Below are positions 24,065 to 30,827 of a stretch of 30,827 nt of DNA, in pieces (positions within the stretch are counted from its first letter, which is position 1; each line of letters opens with the position of its first letter). The stretch lies in IMG/VR virus record IMGVR_UViG_3300023103_000011, positions 1 through 30,827 of that record; one strand, given 5' to 3'. The stretch is from a virus. The translations under genes were made by a program, and so were the position numbers. The notes beneath the pieces are model-generated. The model was not told the origin of the DNA, ran no database searches, and worked only from the letters and a program-made list of their open reading frames with translations.

Positions 24065-24546
24065 TTCAGTTAGGTAAGCCGCTTACTCCGGATCAATACA
24101 AAGTCGAATTCGCCAAGTCTTGTGCCCTGGTTGATGAATACAATCGAAAGTCTGCTGACCTGGCTGATCGTCTGTTTGACATTCCGGAAGAAATGGCCTG
24201 TGAAAAAGAAGTAGCTGAGATACTGCACTATGACGAGCTATACCGCAAGGAACTGGCAAAAAGAAAGTTCTTGCAGGAAAACAGAATGCTGCCAGATGAT
24301 CAGCCAGTTAAAGAGTTCCGTAAGGATTACCACATTCCAACAGCCGGCGTCGATTTAGGTCTGGCCATTCGGAATCTGTCAAAAAATGTGTCAGTTTGGA
24401 AGGCTCGGCTTGACAATCCCCGATATCCGGAAGCTGCACAAAAACATGGAATGTATGTGGCCTTATATGAAGAAGCAAAAACAAATGCGGCCGCTGAGCG
24501 TGCCCGAATCCAAAGTTTAGCAAATGAGTCTGATAACGACAATTGA
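24064..24546 (+). CDS. Gene without a normal start codon, possible -1 frameshift extension
   Basis: The frame is open from 23884 to the TGA ending at 24546. From about 24067 on it reads as typical protein ('LGKPLTPDQYKVEFAKSC' and onward). No ATG, GTG or TTG occurs in this frame before the ATG at 24193, so starting at 24193 would leave ~43 residues of protein-like sequence unexplained. Options: a -1 frameshift out of the 23747-24064 gene; an ATT start at 24064 overlapping its TAA (TAATT); or a start lost since the ancestor. The 24193 start gives 117 aa, the ATT start 160 aa. Function unknown; tail chaperone extension is inferred. Confidence 0.5.
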   Translation: MQLGKPLTPDQYKVEFAKSCALVDEYNRKSADLADRLFDIPEEMACEKEVAEILHYDELYRKELAKRKFLQENRMLPDDQPVKEFRKDYHIPTAGVDLGLAIRNLSKNVSVWKARLDNPRYPEAAQKHGMYVALYEEAKTNAAAERARIQSLANESDNDN

Positions 24547-25507
24547 ACAGGTAAGAGATCATATTGGCAATGCCATCCGGAAGGAACACAGCCTTGAAAT
24601 ACTTACACCTTATTTGAAAAAAACAGAGGAAAATCTGATCACGGATTTGATTGGCCAGCAGCAGCTCACTGCTTTGTATGCTTCGGTGTCTGGATCTTTG
24701 GAAACACTTAAGAACCTGGTTGTTGCTGCCATTGTCTGGAATGGATATCAGGAAGCCTGGTATCAGGCATTTTATCAGTTTGGCATTACCGGTGTAAACC
24801 GTACGGCTGTGAAAGAAACTGACAACTTGTTCCGGTACCAGGAAGATGCCATTTTAAAAGATATTGTTCGGAAAGCTGATGATGCAATCGAGCGGTTGAT
24901 GCTATTTCTAGAGAGGAATCTTGAAACATTCCCTTTATACAAGCAATCTGCTCAATTTTCCAGGAATTTCGCTTACCTGGTGTCAACGCCCGGTTCGTTG
25001 CAACGATCTCTTCCCGAAGTTTCCAAAAGCTACCGGATGTATTCTGTTCTGAGACTATACATGGATCGGGTAGAACTTAATACTGTTCGATCAACGGTTG
25101 GAAGTGATTTGTATAATGATCTAAAATTGAAAGTTTCAACAAGTGCTGCGCTTGACTCTAATTATAAAAAGCTACTTATTCTTACTCAGGATTATGTAGC
25201 TCCGGCCACACTATTGGAAGCAATGCCCTGGATCAGTATACAGTTTAGTCCATCAGGTATCCGGATCATGAAGGTATTTAATAACCTGCAGGATGAAAAT
25301 CCGCTGTCCGACATTCAGGCTCAAAGCCTGATGGATAATCTCCGGAGCCGGATTGCGTCAGCAAAATCAGCATTGAGGGTTTTTCTTAATTCAGTAGCTT
25401 CTGAAACTGTTTTTCCGGATTATTTTCATTCGGATTTGTACCAGGCAGTTGGGTCAAAAAAATGGATCATACCTGATAATTCAGGTCGTAAACATTTCAG
25501 AATGTGA
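24524..25507 (+). CDS. DUF6712-like head-tail adaptor candidate
   Basis: The 327-residue helical protein is built from two similar halves. Each opens with a 'Y(L/M)xxxExNxxxxxxG' type helix ('YLKKTEENLITDLIG' near 29-43 and 'YMDRVELNTVRSTVG' near 178-192). Each ends in a Leu-rich helix before 'FP.Y' ('RLMLFLERNLETFPLY' near 125-140 and 'ALRVFLNSVASETVFPDY' near 284-301). This matches what I know of DUF6712 in Bacteroidota phages, thought to be a neck or adaptor protein. It overlaps the preceding gene by 23 bases and the next by four. Confidence 0.6.
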   Translation: MSLITTIEQVRDHIGNAIRKEHSLEILTPYLKKTEENLITDLIGQQQLTALYASVSGSLETLKNLVVAAIVWNGYQEAWYQAFYQFGITGVNRTAVKETDNLFRYQEDAILKDIVRKADDAIERLMLFLERNLETFPLYKQSAQFSRNFAYLVSTPGSLQRSLPEVSKSYRMYSVLRLYMDRVELNTVRSTVGSDLYNDLKLKVSTSAALDSNYKKLLILTQDYVAPATLLEAMPWISIQFSPSGIRIMKVFNNLQDENPLSDIQAQSLMDNLRSRIASAKSALRVFLNSVASETVFPDYFHSDLYQAVGSKKWIIPDNSGRKHFRM

Positions 25508-26334
25508 AAAAGGTAACAATTCCAGAACTTAATGCAGAATGCCAGCTGGTAAGTAGTTATGAGGATCTTAGAAAAAAAGATCTTCTTAAGCTTGTTCGAC
25601 TGGCTTACTTGAACCCTTCCAGTTTTGTCGTAAAGGTTGCACTGCTTAGAGATTTATTTCATGCTTCGGAGACGGTTTGGGAACAGTTGGTGAAACCAGG
25701 TAATCATGACCAGGTTTGGCGTCTGATTAAAATGCTTGATTGGGTGTGGAAAGGTCCTGAATTTCGGCCTGTAATTTTTCTGCGGATCCGTGGTAAATCA
25801 TATCTGCTTCCTGATGAGAATCTGTTTCAGTTAGGAACAGCAGAATTCGTAATTGCAACTGCTCACCTGATTGGTTTTCATACAGCTAAGGATGACGCAG
25901 CTGCTATCAGTTGCCTGGCAAAATTTACAGCTACAATTATCAGACCCAAGCCGGAAGTAATGGAAAGGATCCGCGGTGGCCAACAGAACGGAGATCCGCG
26001 TGAATCATTCAATTCCATAAAATCAGAACGCAGGGAAAAGCTATTCAGTAAAGTGGATCTGGTCACTCAAATCATGATTGCGCAATGGTTCAACAATGCT
26101 GCCAATAAGCTTTTGACACAATACGGCATGAGAGGTGGTGATCCGGATGCAGCTCCGATTAGTCAGGGGATTTTTGTCCAGGATTGGGAACGTCAGGTGG
26201 TTAGAGTTGCAGAAAGCCAGGTTTATGGTGGCTATGATAAAGTAATGGAGCGGCCATTAACCGATGTGCTGGCCTTTATCGAATTGAAAAACGATGAAAT
26301 CCGGAGACAAATAGCAGCGAATAAAAAGAAGTGA
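25504..26334 (+). CDS. Phage protein of unknown function
   Basis: The 276-residue protein starts at a GTG that overlaps the previous stop (ATGTGA). The first ~100 residues are helical, then beta ('PVIFLRIRGKSYLLP'), followed by a helical C-terminal half ending in a basic tail. It follows the adaptor candidate and belongs to the same operon. No family is recognised; a late assembly or tail protein role is inferred. Confidence 0.5.
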   Translation: MKKVTIPELNAECQLVSSYEDLRKKDLLKLVRLAYLNPSSFVVKVALLRDLFHASETVWEQLVKPGNHDQVWRLIKMLDWVWKGPEFRPVIFLRIRGKSYLLPDENLFQLGTAEFVIATAHLIGFHTAKDDAAAISCLAKFTATIIRPKPEVMERIRGGQQNGDPRESFNSIKSERREKLFSKVDLVTQIMIAQWFNNAANKLLTQYGMRGGDPDAAPISQGIFVQDWERQVVRVAESQVYGGYDKVMERPLTDVLAFIELKNDEIRRQIAANKKK

Positions 26335-26377
26335 CGGGCTGAAAAGCAATTCAATAACAGTGTAAAAGATAGAAGGG

Positions 26378-28729
26378 ATGAAAAAGTTATTAATGATTAT
26401 GCTCCTGCTCTCATCGCAGTTGAGCACTATTGCACAAATGAAAATCACCATCACTTTGCCTGATAGCATCATTGGCAAAGGATCAATGCAAAATATGATC
26501 AAGCAGGCGCTGAAAGACGCCGGTGCTGTACCGCCTGTTACAATCTCCAAATGCAAGGAAGGACCTGTGTTGCGGGCGATCACCAATGTTTCTGCAACTT
26601 ATCTCAATGCACAGTTCCATGGAGACGGCGTTATAATATTCTCATGGTCTATTAAAAATAGTGCCGGTGAAATATTGCGGAGTGGAGATGTTACACCCAC
26701 AAATAATACTCCTGGTATCACATACAGTACATTATCACCCGGGGATTATACTTTAACCATAACCGGTAAAAGCTGTTCATCTGAGGCAAGTGCAAAACCT
26801 TTCACTGTACCTGGTAAAGATGTGGGAGTTATTGTTCCGCCTAATACGACGAATTCCGGTTCACTCGGCACTTATAAAACCAGAATTGGAGGCCGGAATT
26901 ACACTTTTAATAAAACTCCGGAACTTTCCCTGGCTTTCAACCAGGACGGGACAATTTCAGATAACACTGCTGCTCTTAACAAGAGTGGCAGTATTCATAA
27001 ATTAGGGGATCAAAATGTATTTTACGCGATCGGCAATTATCCTTTGGAAACTTCATCTGGATCCGGCCAGAATCTTCAAAATATATATTTGCCTGATGGG
27101 ATTTACACCATCACACAATATGTTTGCAAGGCTGATAAAGTTCCGGATTTTGCGCGTTTTAAGTCCGGCTTTGAAGGATGGAATGGTATTGGCGTCAACG
27201 CAGACAACGCCCGGCGAAGCCAAATCTTTTTATCAATCAATTCTGATTCCAAACAGGGAAATGGAACGGTACCTGCTTATCTGAAAGTTTCCAGGACTTT
27301 AGTTTATCCGGAGATTGCCACATTAAAGGATTGGCGCAAGTACAAGAAATTTAATGCTATTGGCGCCTCCAACGGCGCTGGATCCAGATTGGTTTACCAC
27401 AGGTCGGGAATAAATACCTATTTCAGATCTGAGGACGAAGGCCTGTCTTCAATGTGGCGAACTGACAGAATCCCCGAAAGATGGATTCCATCCAATGATG
27501 ATTTATATGGTGCAGGCCGCGCCAATGCGCGTTTCATGGGAAACGACATCAATGCAGCCATTACCGATGAGTACGAGGAAAATACACAAGGAACAGGCGG
27601 AGATATCAATTTCCGTATGTCTCATTATTACAGAGGATTTTACGATCAGATCAACGAGGTTACAGGTGAAACCGATGCTGCTAAAATGGGTGCATTCGGC
27701 ACTTATGGCGGGGATCAGTGGTATGGCGCATTCGGCGCAGGGATGGATCGGAGCTACAAATTATATGTTGAATCGCTCACTGATCATTTGTACGACGCCT
27801 ATAACGGCAATACCGATACCTGGTTTAAGGAAGCGAATTATTACAAATCCGGAGCGGTCAATTTCAGGAACTTGAACTACAAGTTGTATTACTACAACAA
27901 AACTTTTCAAACTCCGTACGAGCTGATCTATATCAACGAGCGTATCAAGCTCGGTACAAAAACGTATGAAGGAAAGGACAGAGAACGTAACGTTATTCTG
28001 TTTACATCCCCAAAAAGTGAATCTTTTGTTGCAGATTTTGCAGGTGGGGTAGAAAAAAGGAACTGGATCGAAATGAACGATACGGGCGAGCTGATCCCAT
28101 TTGCAGGTGGCGAAATGCTAAGCCAAGTAAACGGCCAGGTTCCTGCTCCCTGGGACCAGATGTACACTGATGCACTTTGGTCGAACCTGATCTGTGGCGG
28201 CGTGTTCAATTGGGATGCAGGAAGTACATTTGGTTCAGACACGACAAAATTCATGTTTTGGGGCGCAGATTGGCAAGCAAGATGGAAAGCTACAGGATCT
28301 GCAAATTTTGAGAATTATGTTCCTGATCAGCATGGCGCTCCTGCCAATGACGGATCCGGAATGATGCACCGGCTCTATTCTTCCCCACTGGATGCACACC
28401 TGGCAGCTCAGGAGGTTATTTGGAGCGTTAGGGATAAGATTCAAAAAATCAGCCACGTTGCCTATCAAAGCGCAATAGGCAATTTTACCCCGATCCCTGG
28501 TGATACTGGTCTGCACCTGAATGGCTTTGGTGAAGTCAACCGGAACCAGTTCAATATCTACAACATCTACAAAAAACAGCTTGGTATTGCGCTTCTATCA
28601 GAAGGTTCAGGCGGCAGTCTGATCTGGTATTATAACGGATTTCTCAGCCCACAGCTCTATGAAGACGTGACCATAAAAGGCAAAACTTTCCGCGCTTATG
28701 GCCGCCAAACCGTAATCATAGAGTTATGA
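26378..28729 (+). CDS. Large secreted protein with Ig-like N-terminal region
   Basis: The 783-residue product has a clear signal peptide (1-19, ending 'TIA' before Gln20). Then come a short helical segment (about 22-50), an Ig or fibronectin-like beta domain (about 60-150: 'VSATYLNAQFHGDGVIIFSWSI', then 'SPGDYTLTITG'), a linker, and a ~600-residue aromatic-rich domain whose pattern suggests a glycoside-hydrolase-like barrel. No catalytic pair can be fixed by eye. AGAAGGG just before the ATG is a good ribosome-binding site. It precedes the lysis genes and its stop overlaps the next ATG. Secretion is odd for a tail fibre; surface remodelling is another possibility. Confidence 0.6.
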   Translation: MKKLLMIMLLLSSQLSTIAQMKITITLPDSIIGKGSMQNMIKQALKDAGAVPPVTISKCKEGPVLRAITNVSATYLNAQFHGDGVIIFSWSIKNSAGEILRSGDVTPTNNTPGITYSTLSPGDYTLTITGKSCSSEASAKPFTVPGKDVGVIVPPNTTNSGSLGTYKTRIGGRNYTFNKTPELSLAFNQDGTISDNTAALNKSGSIHKLGDQNVFYAIGNYPLETSSGSGQNLQNIYLPDGIYTITQYVCKADKVPDFARFKSGFEGWNGIGVNADNARRSQIFLSINSDSKQGNGTVPAYLKVSRTLVYPEIATLKDWRKYKKFNAIGASNGAGSRLVYHRSGINTYFRSEDEGLSSMWRTDRIPERWIPSNDDLYGAGRANARFMGNDINAAITDEYEENTQGTGGDINFRMSHYYRGFYDQINEVTGETDAAKMGAFGTYGGDQWYGAFGAGMDRSYKLYVESLTDHLYDAYNGNTDTWFKEANYYKSGAVNFRNLNYKLYYYNKTFQTPYELIYINERIKLGTKTYEGKDRERNVILFTSPKSESFVADFAGGVEKRNWIEMNDTGELIPFAGGEMLSQVNGQVPAPWDQMYTDALWSNLICGGVFNWDAGSTFGSDTTKFMFWGADWQARWKATGSANFENYVPDQHGAPANDGSGMMHRLYSSPLDAHLAAQEVIWSVRDKIQKISHVAYQSAIGNFTPIPGDTGLHLNGFGEVNRNQFNIYNIYKKQLGIALLSEGSGGSLIWYYNGFLSPQLYEDVTIKGKTFRAYGRQTVIIEL

Positions 28730-29046
28730 AGAAATACGTCATCATTATAATTGCTGCAGTATTAATATTAACTGTGGCCACAATCTTCTTTGTCCGGAAC
28801 ATTCTGCATAAACAAGAACCTGGTTACAGTGAAATGATTCGGGATAGCCTGGTGATTATCGAAAAAAAATTACAAATACATCACGATTCAACTGTTTTTT
28901 GGGATGAACAACATACCATTTTTGAGGCGAAAAACGATTCTGTTAATCGCCTTGACAGCATTGGCCGTGCTGCACTTCGAAACTTCTATCGCGCAAAAGT
29001 TGAAGCCGATATCGCCGGAGAAATTCGAACAGGCGCTGCTCGATAG
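28726..29046 (+). CDS. Inner-membrane spanin (Rz-like) candidate
   Basis: The 106-residue product has one N-terminal membrane helix (about 5-25) and a soluble helical periplasmic part, the usual shape of an i-spanin that helps fuse inner and outer membrane at lysis. A second gene overlaps its 3' 143 bases in another frame, as in Rz/Rz1. The ATG overlaps the stop of the 783-codon gene. The call rests on topology, overlap and lysis-cassette position. Confidence 0.55.
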   Translation: MKKYVIIIIAAVLILTVATIFFVRNILHKQEPGYSEMIRDSLVIIEKKLQIHHDSTVFWDEQHTIFEAKNDSVNRLDSIGRAALRNFYRAKVEADIAGEIRTGAAR

Positions 29047-29278
29047 CCTGATTGGTTACGAATATCTGAAACCCAGGTATCATACGCTTCTAAAAACAAA
29101 TGAATACCTGATGAAAGAGAACCAGGACTACAAAATCAAACTGCATTTAATGTCTTTGCAATGTGAAGCTGAACGTGCTTCCTTCGCTGATCAGCTGGCT
29201 AAGGAGAAGAAAAAAAGGAAGAAATTGATATTGCTGTATGTGATAGTGGGAATGGTAGGTGGTGCAATAATTAATTAA
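28904..29278 (+). CDS. Overlapping spanin partner with signal peptide and C-terminal membrane helix
   Basis: The 124-residue product starts inside the i-spanin candidate, in the +1 frame. It has a signal peptide (about 1-30, ending 'SIA' before Gln31), then a helical charged region (31-105), then a C-terminal hydrophobic helix (about 107-122). There is no lipobox Cys, unlike ordinary o-spanins and u-spanins, so the outer-membrane link would have to be different. The overlap and topology argue for a spanin-type lysis role. Confidence 0.5.
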   Translation: MNNIPFLRRKTILLIALTALAVLHFETSIAQKLKPISPEKFEQALLDSLIGYEYLKPRYHTLLKTNEYLMKENQDYKIKLHLMSLQCEAERASFADQLAKEKKKRKKLILLYVIVGMVGGAIIN

Positions 29279-29279
29279 A

Positions 29280-29600
29280 ATGGAAGAATTACTAAAGAAG
29301 CTGGGTCTTACGCCAGAGGGTTGGATTATCTCTTTTTTTGCTGCGATCCTGTTTGCGATCTACCGAATCTATGAGCAGGACGAGCCGACGTCACAAAGGA
29401 AGCGTGTCCGGATCATTATCATGGCACTTACCAGTGCATTGTTGGTACCAGGCCTGGTGGTTTACTGGTTGGGTGTTCAAAATGCATTTTTATCTGGAGC
29501 AATTACCGGGCTATCAGTGTACTGTTTTGAGCTCATCATTAACCTGGCAAAGAAAAAAGTAACAGAGAAATTAAATAAATCAGAAGATGGAAATTCTTGA
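29280..29600 (+). CDS. Holin candidate
   Basis: The 106-residue product has three hydrophobic segments (about 15-29, 43-63 and 66-88), then a Lys-rich C-terminal tail, the usual layout of a class I holin that opens the inner membrane at lysis. It lies one base after the spanin-like gene and overlaps the next by 14 bases. Holins differ greatly in sequence, so the call comes from topology and position. Confidence 0.55.
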   Translation: MEELLKKLGLTPEGWIISFFAAILFAIYRIYEQDEPTSQRKRVRIIIMALTSALLVPGLVVYWLGVQNAFLSGAITGLSVYCFELIINLAKKKVTEKLNKSEDGNS

Positions 29601-29907
29601 AAACATAGCAGTTATACTGCTTAGCGTGTTTATCCTGGTAATTACACTTATGGCGCATGTCGAAATTAAGAAAAACGACCGCTCCATTTTGAAAGCTCAA
29701 ATCCGGTCGTTAGGTGACGATACGACCGGAAGGATCGTTTACCGTTGGCTGCTGATCCTGGTTGCCGTGTGTGGATTTTTGTGGGGGCCATCAGGCGGAA
29801 CATATATCTTAATGCTTTTCGCTCTGATCAGCGAACGTTTGATCATTTATCGCGTGTGCCGGCCGAACGATTTCTTAGGTAGAACACTTCAAAAATTTAA
29901 CTGGTAA
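29587..29907 (+). CDS. Second small membrane protein of the lysis cassette
   Basis: The 106-residue product has an N-terminal hydrophobic segment (about 4-25), a basic polar loop (27-52) and two closely spaced hydrophobic segments (about 52-64 and 70-86). It could be a holin partner, antiholin or second holin. It overlaps the holin candidate by 14 bases and precedes the lysis-enzyme gene by two. Not recognised by family. Confidence 0.5.
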   Translation: MEILENIAVILLSVFILVITLMAHVEIKKNDRSILKAQIRSLGDDTTGRIVYRWLLILVAVCGFLWGPSGGTYILMLFALISERLIIYRVCRPNDFLGRTLQKFNW

Positions 29908-29909
29908 TT

Positions 29910-30371
29910 ATGGAAATTGTAGTTACAAGGCTGTTTCGTGGTGTTAATAGTACGCTAAGCATATTTGAAATAGATGGGAAATTTGTTGGTGGGCAGTTTA
30001 TCCTGGAAGATCGAGACCGTGGTTTAACATCCTCCATGAGTCTGGAAGATATTAAACAGGAAAAGGTTTATGGCAAAACGGCGATACCCACAGGACGATA
30101 TCGGGTTAAGCTTACTTATTCGCCCAGGTTTAAAAGGATACTACCAATACTTATTAGCGTGCCTGGCTTTGCCGGAATCAGGATCCACTCTGGAAACAGC
30201 CATGAAGATACCGAAGGATGCTTACTACCAGGCTCAAATTATCGAAAATCAGACTTGGATTATTTCGTAGGTGCCAGCCGAATTGCAAGTGGTGATTTGC
30301 GAACAAAAATAGAATGGGCATTTTATCGGAATGAAGAAGTATGGATTGAAATCAAACAAGGTTATAAATAA
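29910..30371 (+). CDS. DUF5675-like lysis enzyme candidate
   Basis: The 153-residue product matches the DUF5675 pattern: 'TAIPTGRYRV' (58-66), then 'PGFAGIRIHSGNSHEDTEGC' (85-104) with His93, Asp100 and Cys104. The His...GC arrangement recalls the active site of L,D-transpeptidase-like enzymes. Since it directly follows two holin candidates and is last in the lysis cassette, the best guess is a peptidoglycan-active endolysin. No signal peptide is present, so it would depend on the holin for access. A terminator follows. Confidence 0.65.
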   Translation: MEIVVTRLFRGVNSTLSIFEIDGKFVGGQFILEDRDRGLTSSMSLEDIKQEKVYGKTAIPTGRYRVKLTYSPRFKRILPILISVPGFAGIRIHSGNSHEDTEGCLLPGSNYRKSDLDYFVGASRIASGDLRTKIEWAFYRNEEVWIEIKQGYK

Positions 30372-30403
30372 CAGAGGGACATTACTGCCCCTCTGTTGTT
30401 TTT
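30370..30403 (+). terminator. Terminator between converging lysis and integrase genes
   Basis: AACAGAGGG (30370-30378), loop of 10 bases, CCCTCTGTT (30389-30397), then G and five T's. It ends the late transcript; the reverse strand has only ATTTAT after the hairpin and would be a weaker terminator for the integrase gene. Confidence 0.85.
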
Positions 30404-30827
30404 AAAGGTCTGTCCCTGGATCTGGGAACAAGTCAAATGCATTTTCATCAAGAAATAGCCCTAATGATCGAAGGTAAATATCTGTGGTATTAATATCCTT
30501 GTGACGGTTTTGGAGCTGGATAAGCTTAATGTCTTTTGTCGCTAAGTATAATGCAATATTACCTGTGTGTTTCCAACTGTAAAGATCATAGTCCTGATCA
30601 GTTAACCCGGCCAGGTCGAGTATTTTTTTATTTCGTTCATAGAAGTGATTTATACCAACTGCAACCGGACCCGGTTGCTTTTCGATAGAAAATACGTAAT
30701 AATTTGAAGGGTATTCTCTGATTTTATAGTGTTCAATCAAAGCTTCTAATCCTTTTGGAATACGTACGTGCTCACTCTCATTGTTTTTCGCAATATCACC
30801 CGGTACGATAATGGTGCGTTTCAGAAT
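30402..30827 (-). CDS. int: Tyrosine-family integrase, C-terminal part (truncated by the window)
   Basis: The frame is open to the right edge of the window, so the N-terminus is missing; the TTG at 30740 is internal. The ~140 residues visible are the catalytic domain end: 'YSWKHTGNIALYL' (box II His), 'LQNRHKDINTTDIYLRSLG' with Arg, His and the Tyr nucleophile. This is the form of Bacteroidota phage and transposon site-specific recombinases. It catalyses prophage integration and excision and is transcribed toward the lysis cassette. The attachment site is not visible here and may lie beyond the window. Confidence 0.88.
   Translation of the reverse strand: MLKRTIIVPGDIAKNNESEHVRIPKGLEALIEHYKIREYPSNYYVFSIEKQPGPVAVGINHFYERNKKILDLAGLTDQDYDLYSWKHTGNIALYLATKDIKLIQLQNRHKDINTTDIYLRSLGLFLDENAFDLFPDPGTDL

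Noticed and set aside
30402-30740. Complete 112-aa protein from a TTG at 30740
   Set aside because: The same frame continues without a stop to the window edge and reads as integrase; it is a truncated gene, not a short one.
1-30827. CRISPR arrays, IS elements, rRNA and tRNA genes
   Set aside because: No regularly spaced repeats, transposase, terminal inverted repeats of an IS, or RNA gene signatures were seen on either strand.

Overview
The window is almost entirely the late (structural, packaging and lysis) region of a tailed, siphovirus-like prophage in a member of the Bacteroidota, probably a Cytophagales-type host such as Dyadobacter or Spirosoma. The phylum call rests on several signs. 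The integrase has the 'YSWKHTG...TDIYLxSLG' C-terminus common in that phylum. A tail protein carries a DUF5977-like domain, and DUF6712-like and DUF5675-like proteins are present. Three predicted signal peptides are each followed by Gln at the presumed cleavage site. Few genes have strong Shine-Dalgarno sequences. Everything here is called by reading the sequence; no database search was run.

Layout. 2-298 is the tail of an unidentified gene. 333-1388 (minus) is a membrane-anchored coiled-coil cargo gene. 1486-3625 holds the terminase small-subunit candidate and the large subunit. 3626-3880 is a palindrome-rich stretch with no convincing gene. 3881-10260 holds a small unknown gene, the portal, a small membrane protein, two neck/tail-completion candidates and two large tail-associated proteins. 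10257-11526 (minus) is an AT-rich three-gene cargo cassette. 11649-12440 is a Dam-family adenine methyltransferase, and 12587-12997 is another small cargo gene with its own terminator. 13142-17026 is the tape measure. 17087-20124 holds distal-tail candidates and a secreted SGNH esterase. 20207-22719 is the head module: S49 protease, scaffold candidate and major capsid protein. 22804-26334 holds a tail-tube candidate, a small protein, a pair of genes linked by a start-codon problem, a DUF6712-like adaptor and an unknown. 26378-28729 is a large secreted protein. 28726-30371 is a lysis cassette (overlapping spanin-like pair, holin candidates, DUF5675-like lysis enzyme). 30402-30827 (minus) is the C-terminal part of a tyrosine integrase cut by the window edge.

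How it works together. Terminase and portal package DNA into a head built by protease, scaffold and capsid. The tape measure (1294 aa) implies a long tail, and the tube, neck and distal-tail proteins complete it. The methyltransferase probably modifies phage DNA. The head protease-scaffold-capsid block lies far downstream of the portal, after the tape measure, so the usual siphovirus order is permuted.

The parts that go beyond ordinary annotation are: candidate structured RNAs after the terminase gene and before the capsid gene; a textbook terminator inside the 5' end of a cargo ORF; a gene of clear coding character with no normal start codon; a repeated late-promoter-like box (TCCTTT core) before four plus-strand units; three Q-rule signal peptides on phage proteins; and about fourfold over-representation of GGATCC.
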